64,000 nt of DNA from Elusimicrobiota bacterium (GTDB taxonomy: Bacteria > Elusimicrobiota > Elusimicrobia > FEN-1173). The first letter of the stretch is position 1. Every line of letters begins with the position of its first letter. The notes beneath the pieces are model-generated. The model saw nothing but the letters and a program-made list of their open reading frames with translations. It was not told the DNA's origin and did no database searches. The DNA lies in NCBI GenBank assembly GCA_016714745.1, contig JADKCG010000006.1, forward strand, positions 77,534-141,533. Reading direction: 5' to 3'. The position numbers and the translations under genes were made by a program. Below are positions 38,166 to 46,744 of this stretch, in pieces.

Positions 38166-41100
38166 TTCAGGAGCACCACAATCCCGCTCGTGCGGCGGCC
38201 GCCCACGGTGATCTCGTAGTGGTAGATGCCGCCGTCGCAGATGGCTCCGTGGCGCGCTCGGCCGTCCCATTTCAGGGTCAGGCCAGGGATCGGCCCTGGC
38301 GCCATGTCGGCCACGTGCATGTTGTCGGAATTGTAGACGGCTCCGTCCATGGGCAGGTTCTCAGAATTTTCCAGTCGGAACACCACCTCCTCCGCACGGC
38401 CGTCCCCGTTGGGGCTAAAGGAGCGGTTGTAGACTTCCCGCACCAGCGGCCCGCTCTCCAGTGCGCCCATCACACGGTAAATCCCGGTCCGCGCAATGTT
38501 CACCGTAACAACCCCTGGCGGGCCCACCCGCGCCGAACCCACCAACGACCACCGCGATCCTGTCCACTTTTCCACCGGCCGCACGCCGCCCGTTGCGCTG
38601 GGCAGTGGGATCGTCATTTCTCCCACAGGCGAAAATGTCACGTCCCCCGCCGATCCGCCGGACGGGTTGACCACCGTCACCTCAAAACCCACCAAACCAC
38701 CGTCCGCGCTGTGGGGCGCGACCGTCGCGGTGTGCTGGGCCGACGTTTCTCCCGTCAGCAGACCCTGGGGCGTCACCGCCAGATGGCCCACCTCGGACGG
38801 ATAGACGTAACGGCCGCCGTCGACGTTGTCGATCGCCGGGGTCAACCCGGAGAACAAATCCAAACATTCTGCCCGGATCGCGTGGTATTGGTTCGGCGGA
38901 GGGGACAGAACCAGGCCGTAGACTGTCCCGGTGGTGCTGGCCAGCTCGGTGGTAAAGGGCCCGCTGGGCGAGTGGGACTGGAACAGGTGGTAGGTCACTG
39001 TCCCCGCCAAAACATCGCCGTTGGTGTCCCGTGTCACAGGGTCCCAGGCGTAGGTGATCCCGCCAGTGCCCAGCGATCCGCGCAGGTTCATGGGCACCGC
39101 GGGTCCCGCGCCGGTGGTGGTCAGAGAGAGTGTTTCAGAATACGCGCTCGCCAGGCTCCCGTGGTTGATGGCACGGACGCGCACGGTGTAGGAAGTTCCG
39201 GGGTCCAACCCCACGAACGGCGCGGTGGTGTTTGTGGTCACGGAAACCTGGGGATTTCCCGCGCCCCCCGCCCGTTCGATTTCGTAGAGGGTGCCCGGCG
39301 GGTTGCCGTTATTGGAGAACGATACCGTCACCCCCACCGCCGACAGCCCGGTATAAGCCAACCCCTGTGGTACCGCCGCAAAGGTCACTGCCACGCCCAA
39401 GACGGTGTTCGCGCTACACCCGTTACCGTTACAGCCGGTGACAAAACCGTAGTAGCTGGTGTTGGCGGTTAAACCGGCGATGGTCGTGTTCAACCCCGCG
39501 GTCGTGTCAGAACCCTCCACGGCCACGGGCGGATTGTCGACCATGGTGGACAAACTCAGTGTATAAGACGTAGCCCCCGCCGCGGACCCCCAATCGCCTC
39601 GGATGGAATTCTCGGACACGGTGGTTAAACTTCCCACGCCGGGGTCCGTGTAAGTTGGAACAAGGCACAGCTCGTTACTGGGTGCTGTGGGGACGTTGTC
39701 CCAACTGTTGGCTAACACGCGGTAACAGGCCGGGGTGCCAGGAGACAAATTGGTTAAGAGAGCCGTCACTTCCGACGTCGAAAATGACACTGTATAGGCC
39801 CCCCCCGGTTCCGTGGCGGTTTCCACCACGTACGCAGTTCCCGCGGGGTTATTGCTGGAGTCCCAGCTCAACGTGGCGCCGACCGAGTTCATCGCTGTTG
39901 TGGACAACGAGACCGGCGGGTTGGCCCAGGTCGCGGTGGATCCCACCGCCGTGTAGGCGGAACAGCCCGCTCCGTTACAGGCGGTGATAAACCCGAAATA
40001 GGGGGTATTGGGCGTCAAGGCGGTGACCGTGCCAGAAAGCGCGGCGGTAACGCTGGACCCCGCCACGGCAACAGGCGGGTTTGCGGCGACGGTGGAGACC
40101 ACCAAAGTGTAGCTGGACGCGCCCACCGAAAAGACCCACCCGGCGGTGATCGATGTTTGTGAACGGGAGGTCCAATCGGCCGTGGCGGGCGGCGACGGGG
40201 CCAACAACACGCCGGCGGTGTTGGATATGCCTGACCAGTTGGGGACTTCGTCGCCGGTCCACAAAACAAAATAATGGGTCACCCCCCCGGCCAGGCCTGT
40301 CACCGTGCGGATCTGGGCCGATCCCGGGCCCGCATTCGTGGTCGAGATCGTGACGGTCGTGGCATCGGTCGGCGTTGAGCTCGTGCTCCAGGTGACGGCG
40401 TAGGTGGCATACTGGATTCGATAGTTGCCCGTGAGGTTGTTATACACCCCGTCCGCCCCCGCCGAAGACCACGACAGGTTCACTTCTCCAGAATTCGCCC
40501 CTGTCACCGCCGTCAACGCGCTGGTCGAGGGCGCATACCCTTCCGCCGATGGAATTGCCCAGGTGGAATTTGACACGTCTGACCAGTTGGGCCCATCGTC
40601 GCAGGTCCACAATACAAAGTGATACGTTGTCAACGGTATTAGCCCGGTCACCGTGTGGCTTTGGGCCGATCCCGGAACCGCGTTCGTGGTCGAGATCGTG
40701 ACGGTCGTGGCATCGGTCGGCGTTGAGCTCGTGCTCCAGGTGACGGTGTAGGTGGCATACTGGATGCGGTAATTGCCTGTGAGGTTGCCAACCCCGCCGT
40801 CGTCGCCGGGGGAGTCCCAGGAGAGAGAGATCTCGCCTTCCGCCGCGCCTTCTTGAGCGGTAAAAGTGATGGCAGAAGAGGGCGCAATCATGTCGCCAAC
40901 TTCCTCGTAATTGGCCGGGCCGTTAAGGCCCCACCCGTCATTGGCGCCGCCGTTGTAAGAAGGGGGCTGGGACGCGGTCAACGTGTATTGGTCGTACGCG
41001 TCCAATCCGCCTGTGAAATTCAGTTCCAGCCGTTGCGTGTCGGGGCTGGGGGGAACCCCCGCCAGTTTCAGGCCCGTCACTGTCAGCGTGTCGCCATTGG

Positions 41101-42000
41101 CGAAATTCGTTGTCACTGGAATCTGCAGACTGCGCCCATCACTGGAATAGATCGCCGAGCCCACCTTGCCCACGGCATTGCCGCCGAGCGTCACCGCCAC
41201 GTTTGTATCAAACCAAGACGACCACGTCGCGGGGACAGCGATTTGAATTGTTGTGCCGCTCGTGAGCGTGCTTCCGGGCGAGGCGGCGGTGATCGTCAGC
41301 ATGGCCAGCGCGGGGTTCCCTGAGAGCCACGCGAGCGGTTGGTCGGCCCCCGACGACATCGTCACATCCGCGCCCCCCACCGCCACGGCGCCGGCCATGG
41401 CCTGCTGGCCCCATCCGTCGTTCGTGCCGCCGTTGTAAGAAGGGGGCTGGGACGCGGTCAACGTGTATTGGTCGTACGCGTCCAATCCGCCTGTGAAATT
41501 CAGTTCCAGCCGTTGCGTGTCGGGGCTGGGGGGAACCCCCGCCAGTTTCAGGCCCGTCACTGTCAGCGTGTCGCCATTGGCGAAATTCGTTGTCACTGGA
41601 ATCTGCAGACTGCGCCCATCACTGGAATAGATCGCCGAGCCCACCTTGCCCACGGCATTGCCGCCGAGCGTCACCGCCACGTTTGTATCAAACCAAGACG
41701 ACCACGTCGCGGGACAGCGATTTGAATTGTTGTGCCGCTCGTGAGCGTGCTTCCGGGCGAGGCGGCGGTGATCGTCAGCATGGCCAGCGCGGGGTTCCCT
41801 GAGAGCCACGCGAGCGGTTGGTCGGCCCCCGACGACATCGTCACATCCGCGCCCCCCACCGCCACGGCACCGGCCATGGCCTGCTGGCCCCATCCGTCGT
41901 TCGCGCCACCATTAAAACAGGGCAGGTCCGTGGCCCAATCCGTCGCATGGGCCACTGACAGGAAAAAAACCAACGATAAACCTACGACCGTCGTTTTCAT
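38162..42000 (-). CDS. Large secreted fibronectin type III repeat surface protein, one apparent frameshift
   Basis: About 1279 residues if repaired. It starts with signal peptide KTTVVGLSLVFFLSVAHAT at 42000. Two near-identical 160-residue units (NGGxNDGWGQQAMAGAVAVG) follow, then at least five FN3-like domains (TAVTGANSGEVNLSWSSAG, NSIRGDWGSAAGATSYTLSL), and a C-terminal FlgD/CHU-type domain (SFSPNGDGRAEEVVF, KWDGRARHG). The frame breaks at ~41712 where GGG replaces the GGGG of the duplicate unit. Probably a cell-surface adhesin. It is the first gene of an operon with PorV-like and OmpA genes. Confidence 0.85.
40948..41906. repeat. Tandem 480-bp in-gene duplication
   Basis: Units 40948-41427 and 41428-41906 are nearly identical. 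The differences I see are a G/A change near 41394/41873, a T/C change near the unit end, and one missing G at ~41712 in the second unit. Each encodes the 160-residue repeat of the FN3 protein. Confidence 0.9.
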
Positions 42001-42080
42001 TCGCGACTTCTCCCAACGTTTAACTTATAAACCTCAAAACCAGTGACATGCCCCGTTTCCTCCCGCCTCTTCCACAAAAA

Positions 42081-42224
42081 CCCACCCCGGACGGCGCCGG
42101 CCGCACGGCTCGCGAGCCGTAGTTGTTGTTCCGATCCGCGTTCACGTTGGCCGCGTTGTTGCGGTCCGACGTGCGCGCGAACACGGCCGCGTTGTTCCAA
42201 TTACCGCCGCGAAAACCAGCGCCG
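42081..42224 (-). other. DGR template repeat (TR)
   Basis: 144 bp matching the variable repeat 44171-44314 except at 9 positions. Eight are adenines in the TR sense (minus) strand replaced by G, C or T in the VR, at + positions 42123, 42130, 42141, 42142, 42159, 42160, 42195 and 42201. The ninth is a C to G change at 42194. In frame, the six altered codons are all AAT or AAC. The 3' part is invariant and GC-rich and contains a 16-bp palindrome ACGGCTCGCGAGCCGT. It lies 200 bp downstream of avd and 80 bp upstream of the FN3 gene. Nothing else is recognisable in 42225-42424, which would be the 5' part of the template RNA. Confidence 0.93.
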
Positions 42225-42424
42225 TCTTCCGCCTGTGTCCCGACCCCCGCTTGTGCTGGGGGCGTTTCGCCGCGTTCCGGAGTTGCCCGAAAGCCATACC
42301 GAACCGCGACACTTCCTTATTTTCCCGTCCAACTGGACGGGACGGACCACAGGCCGGGTGGGCGACCCGCGCCTCGGCGGTCGGACCTTGATCCGGCCAC
42401 AGCGACATCGCGGGCTTCAATTGT

Positions 42425-42763
42425 TCACACACTCTTCATCCAACCCCCCAGCATCTTTCCTATCTCCAGCAGGTTTTTCACGCAAAAAAACCACGAATCA
42501 TGACTTAGACATCGGCTGTCACGCGCCAGACGAAGAAGATACCGCACCTGTTCCAACGCCAAACTTATGTCCGCCAGAAGCCGCGACTTTTCTTCACTCT
42601 TCCCTTTCAGCGCGGCCGCCACCAAACCCTCCTGAATATCAAGGCTTTTTTGCATGAGCCGTTGCCCTAAAAGCAACCTCTGATCCCGCGGAAATTTCCC
42701 GACCTTATGCAACAACCATTTGTTCACTTCGTACATCTTCTCCACGATCGGTGGCATCTCCAT
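42425..42763 (-). CDS. avd: DGR accessory variability protein (Avd, four-helix bundle)
   Basis: 112 residues, the usual Avd size, all predicted helical: MEMPPIVEKMYEVNKWLLHK, FPRDQRLLLGQRLMQKSLDI, LLADISLALEQVRYLLRLA and SWFFCVKNLLEIGKMLGGWM. The RFPRDQRLxLGxR-type motif is typical of Avd/23S-rRNA-intervening-sequence proteins. Avd forms a pentamer that binds the reverse transcriptase and template RNA. The ATG at 42763 has AGGAGGGGAGAG at the right distance; the longer frame to 42817 does not. It sits between RT and TR. Confidence 0.88.
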   Translation of the reverse strand: MEMPPIVEKMYEVNKWLLHKVGKFPRDQRLLLGQRLMQKSLDIQEGLVAAALKGKSEEKSRLLADISLALEQVRYLLRLARDSRCLSHDSWFFCVKNLLEIGKMLGGWMKSV

Positions 42764-42823
42764 CCGGTCTCTCCCCTCCTGCCGACGCGTGCTCCACGCG
42801 CCGATTTCAACGTCCACGTTTTT

Positions 42824-42934
42824 AGCCGGGATTCCCCGGTTGGCACGGGGCTACCGTCGGCAGATTACGGAACAGAATTTTTGAGCCCTCCCGGGCGGAA
42901 ATGCTCAGTCAACTGAAATTTTCAGGTTAGCGTG
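42824..42934 (+). other. Conserved ~110-nt structured element, copy B
   Basis: Matches copies at 16803-16912 (minus) and 61451-61560 (plus). Here it fills the gap between the RT gene and avd, antisense to the DGR genes. The TTAGCC start and GGTTAG end can pair, and CAG TCAA CTG near the 3' end can form a small hairpin. Confidence 0.65.
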
Positions 42935-44112
42935 ACCCCTTGTCAAATCCTCGCCACCGCTCTTTCATCCCCGCCAACGCATACTGGTTGATGGTGGGAA
43001 ACCGATCATACAGCCTTTTTCGGATCCGATAGGTGTTGCCTTTCAGCGCATGCGCGTGAAAACTCCGCGTCGATTGTTGGATCTCTTCCCTCAGCGCCGC
43101 TTGTCGTTCCCGGTCAGGCCAGAGCGCGACGTCCTCTCTCGAAAATCTGTTCATACGACGAATGAACCGCGACACACTGGTTTTTTTTAGCTTCCGGTAT
43201 CCGGGAAACAGCCGGAAGCCCAGAAAACCGATGCCCCGCCCCACGGGCCGCGGTCCGCCAGCGGGGTGCAATTCCAGAAGCAATTTCCGATGACCGAAAT
43301 CCCGGATGGCCTTCTCCCATTCGAGCAACGGAGCCTTCTCGGTGGCGAACATCAGCATGTCATCCATGTAACGCATGTAGCGCCGAACCTTCAATTCGTG
43401 CTTCACGTACTGGTCCAGTTCGTTCAAATACAGGTTCGCAAAAAACTGGCTCGTTAAGTTCCCCAGCGGGAGGCCTCGAACCCGTCCGACACCGTCCGCC
43501 CCGTGACACGGACCGAGGTTAAGCTCCAACTGCCCCGCCGCCGGCGCGACACTCGAAACGCTCGGCGCGGCTGAACCAGCGCGCGCAAGGCCAACGGTCG
43601 AATCGACGATCCGTTCAATCAACGCCAACGCCCGCTCATCGGCTACGTAACGCCGTAGCAACGTCTTCAATATCTCGTGGTCAATGCTCTGAAAATAACT
43701 TTTCACATCAAGATGGAGCCCATACCGGCACGACCGCAAAAAACCGTGCGCCCGGTCCAACGCCATGTGCGTCCCCTTCCCGACCCGACAGGCATAACTG
43801 TCGTGGATAAACATCGCATCCAGCCGCGGTTCAATCACGTCGTGCACCGCATGATGCAAAACGCGATCTTTCACCGTCGCCGCCGCAATGGTCCTCACCT
43901 TCGGGTCCAGCACCGTGAACAACCGGTAACGCCCATGGCGATACTGGCCCGCCACCAACTGAGCGTGAAGCGTGAGCACTTTTCTCAAGATTGAACTTGA
44001 ACGCCGCCCCCTCGCCCCGAAATCGCCGACCCCGCGACAACGTCGCATGCGCCGCGCGAAAAAGGGTCTCAAGACTCACGATCTCGTCAAAAATGTGACG
44101 AAGCGGTTTCAT
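42927..44112 (-). CDS. DGR reverse transcriptase, one apparent frameshift
   Basis: About 394 residues if repaired. The N-terminus MKPLRHIFDEIVSLETLFRA (from 44112) and the rest lie in different frames that join at a four-A run (43980-43983); three As would restore LEKVLTLHAQL. DGR-type motifs are clear: LFTVLDPKVRTIAAATVKDR, LHLDVKSYFQSIDHEIL, GLPLGNLTSQFFANLYLNEL and catalytic YMDDM. The LPLGNLTSQ form, in place of the retroviral-type motif, is characteristic of DGR enzymes. It copies TR RNA into cDNA with errors at adenines. It follows the VR hairpin. Confidence 0.93.
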
Positions 44113-44131
44113 CGCAAAATTTTTATTTTCG

Positions 44132-44152
44132 GCAGGGGGCTTCGCCCCCTGC
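44132..44152 (-). promoter_or_regulatory. GC-rich hairpin downstream of the variable repeat
   Basis: On the minus strand GCAGGGGGC GAA GCCCCCTGC, a perfect 9-bp stem with a 3-nt loop, 18 nt past the VR end. TR has no such hairpin. In Bordetella-phage-type DGRs a similar stem just after VR is needed for efficient retrohoming. It lies between target stop and RT start. Confidence 0.8.
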
Positions 44153-44163
44153 ACCCCAAGTAA

Positions 44164-45586
44164 TCAAGGGCCCACCCCGGACGGCGCCGGCCGCACGGCT
44201 CGCGAGCCGTAGCTGTTGTACCGATCCGCGCCCACGTTGGCCGCGTTGCCGCGGTCCGACGTGCGCGCGAACACGGCCGCGTTCGTCCAACTACCGCCGC
44301 GAAAACCAGCGCCGCCAGCATCGGTCCCAGGCCAAAGGCTCACGTTCGCATTGCCGCTTGTTGTTAACACCCCATCGCCCATCAGCCCGGTAAAGGCCCG
44401 TCCCGTCGCATGCCCGATTGTCACCGACCGTTCCCATACATTTCCGCTCAGTTCCATGATCCCCCAATAAGAGGCCCCCGCCTGCTCTCGGGTTGAGCTC
44501 CCCGTGGCGTAGATCCCCACTCGATAGGGGCCGTTCGGCGAACTCGCGTCATAGTTGCAGTTTCCCCCCGTGGCCGTGTCCGACCCTGTTCCGTCAGCCC
44601 CGATCGCCGTGGTGGCGGTTATCGTTACAGTCCCCCACGCGTATTCGTTCGCCACTGGCATCAGCGGACCCCGGCAGGCTTTCTCATATTCCAGCTCCGT
44701 CATCGGCCGCAATCCAGACCAATCCGCCAGCGCACTGCCGTCTGCCCACGAGATAAAATTGCACGCTCGGTCCGGCGCGGTCGCCGTAAAGGTCGGGTGG
44801 GTGCCGCTGATCGTGTATCTGTACCCCGACGATGACACGGAATATCGGTTGCCGGCCTGTGTCGCCGTCAGCATGTTAAGAAAGTCCGCGTATTGGCCCT
44901 GGCTGATTTCATACTTCATGCAGTAAAACGCCGAATATCCGTTGGGCCAATTGACGTTCGGCGCGGTCTGACCTTCCGGATAACCACCGGCCTTACCCCC
45001 CTTCGTTCCGACCCCCGCGGGAACCGCGTTCGCCTGGTTCGTGTTGATGGTCGTCAGCGTAAATGAGCTCACCTCCGTCCCACCGCTCCCCGCCGCGAAA
45101 TCCCCCTCCGCCACATACACCATCTCCATCGCCAACGCCTGCATCTTCACTTTCGTGGTTCGCAACAAGCCGTGGTCGCTAAAGTTAAACACCGCCCGCA
45201 CGTTCTCCACCGCCACCGGTCCCGCCCCCTCCGCCGCGCGCCGAACAAACAACCCCACCCGGTCCGGAGGCACGATCAGTTCAACCCCGTCCCCGTGCCG
45301 GGGGGGAAGTGCCCGCCGGGTTGATCCCCGCACTTTCCAGCATCACATGCGTCCAGGTCGTTGTGCTTTCTTCCTGCATCTTGAAGAACACCCAAGCCGC
45401 GTCATGGTTGATGTTCGTGTATCGCCAAGAATTCGACCACGCGATGTCGAATTCAATGTACGTCGTCGTGGAATCCCGCGAAACCAACGTCACGTTCGTC
45501 ACCGCCAGGTTGTTGGCTAAAACGCCCACCGCCCCCAAAATCAGCCCCACCACCAACGCCACCGAGTTCATCTTCTTCATCCGCAT
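44164..45586 (-). CDS. DGR target: secreted FGE-sulfatase/C-type-lectin-fold protein, one apparent frameshift
   Basis: About 474 residues if repaired. From the ATG at 45586 (AAGGAGA upstream) a signal peptide KKMNSVALVVGLILGAVGVL is followed by a ~95-residue region. The frame then breaks at ~45300, where seven Cs in place of eight end the first frame. The formylglycine-generating-enzyme-like domain reads FYCMKYEISQGQYADFLNML, RPMTELEYEKACRG, ELSGNVWER and GGAGFRGGSW. The final 48 codons are the variable repeat. This fold is the standard DGR ligand-binding scaffold. The protein should be exported and may bind surfaces, hosts or phages. Confidence 0.9.
44171..44314 (-). other. DGR variable repeat (VR)
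   Basis: The last 144 bp of the target gene before its final residues. Compared with TR, Asn codons are changed to Ser, Thr, Gly, Gly, Tyr and Ser. The flanks diverge sharply on both sides (upstream of 44314 and downstream of 44171), giving clear repeat boundaries. Confidence 0.93.
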
Positions 45587-45665
45587 CTTTTTGTCTCCTT
45601 TTTCAATCGTCACCCACAAACGCCACGCGCAGATCCACCGTGACAGTATCGACTGTTTCACTTCC

Positions 45666-45694
45666 TTTTTATACCCCTAAACGGTTTTTGTCAA
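45666..45694 (-). promoter_or_regulatory. Promoter of the DGR operon
   Basis: On the minus strand TTGACA (45689-45694) with TAAAAA at 17 bp (45666-45671) or TATAAA at 15 bp (45668-45673). It lies about 80 bp before the target ATG. Confidence 0.6.
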
Positions 45695-45709
45695 TGGAAA
45701 AATTCCACG

Positions 45710-45997
45710 GCAAATCCCCCCGCACCCCCCTTTTTCAAAGGGGGGACCTTTGATCCTGGGCACTTTTTCTCTCCCTTTTTCAATGGGTGGACCTTTGATC
45801 CAGAAGCTCACGTAAGGATGTATCATGGGCTTCCAGCCCATGTATTTCTACACGGGCAGGATGCCCGTGCTACAAAATCTCTATTTCACTGAATTGGTGA
45901 AGACATTCAGACGGGGAATGATCCTTATCGGAGGATTTGGGTTTTTGATCCCGGGCACTTTTTCCCTCTCTTTTTCAAAAAAGGGGGGGGGATTTGC
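45710..45997. repeat. Composite intergenic repeat with inverted ends
   Basis: The ends are inverted copies (GGCAAATCCCCCC and CCCCTTTTTTC on the left; AAAAAAGGGG and GGATTTGCC on the right). Inside are two partly repeated stretches (GATCCTGGGCACTTTTTCTC and its copy near 45950) and the palindromes CATGGGCTTCCAGCCCATG (45824-45842) and CACGGGCAGGATGCCCGTG (45851-45869). The remainder of the gap to 46236 shows no gene. Confidence 0.65.
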
Positions 45998-46236
45998 CGG
46001 TCCCAGCGCAAAGCCCACACGCTGGAGTAGCCACCGAAAAACGGAAAGTGGGACCCGCGGGAGTTGACGGGAAATTCGGAACGGCTCAGCCCCCTCATCC
46101 GCCCCTCCGGGGCACCTTCTTTCCCGGAGAGAGAAGGATCCACGCGGGGGTATTGTCGGTTCGAGTTTGAGACGATTCATACGTGGTTCCTGCGCATTGA
46201 TTTGACGATCTCTCCTCGGTAACATAGAATAGGGGC

Positions 46237-46744
46237 ATGCTGTTACTGAAAATACTGGTTTCGTTTCTGAAAGCGCTGAACGAGAAGGCGTCTCCTCGCG
46301 CAATGGCGGGAGGGTTTGCGCTGGGCCATCATCGGCTTGACCCCAAAAGGCAGTCTGCATAACGCGATTGTGGTCCTATTCATTTTTTTTCTACCCGTCA
46401 ATAAAAGCGCGTCGTTGGTGGCGGCGGCTTTGTTTTCGCTGATCGCTTATCTGATGGACCCGATGTTTAACCGTGTGGGGGAGTTTCTGTTAACACTTTC
46501 CCCCCTGCACGGTTTTTGGACAGCGCTTTACAACACCCCCGTTGTTCCCTGGACACGGTTCAACAATACTTTGGTTTTGGGAAGCTTGACAGTGGCCCTG
46601 GCCCTTTTTGTTCCGATTTTCGTGGGGAGCGTATGGGCTGTGACAAAATACCGGGAACGGGTGGTCGCGATCGCGTCCAAATGGAAACTGTTTCAGATCA
46701 TGAAGGTGTCTAAAATTTATCTGTTATACGAGAAACTGTCATGA
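46237..46744 (+). CDS. TIGR03546-family membrane protein, one apparent frameshift
   Basis: About 169 residues. The frame from ATG 46237 (MLLLKILVSFLKALNEKASP) passes into the frame of AIIGLTPKGSLHNAIVVLF at about 46320, near a GGG run, by a +1 or -2 change. Three or four membrane helices follow (VVLFIFFLPVNKSASLVAAA, SLTVALALFVPIFVGSVWAV). Families TIGR03546 and TIGR03545 are normally adjacent, and here the two overlap by 4 bp. Their role is not established; the pair probably forms an envelope complex. Confidence 0.78.

Noticed and set aside
38084..39472. 462-residue plus-strand frame opposite the FN3 gene
   Set aside because: It is the mirror of a GC-rich coding gene; residues are His/Arg/Gly-rich without domains, while the minus strand has clear FN3 repeats.
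42142..42432. Open frames across the DGR template repeat
   Set aside because: TR is a non-coding template; these frames differ from the VR reading frame and have no start site or domain.
43501..43600. Second variable repeat or extra template inside the RT region
   Set aside because: No further stretch matches TR; the Ala/Ser-rich segment there is an insertion in the RT protein.
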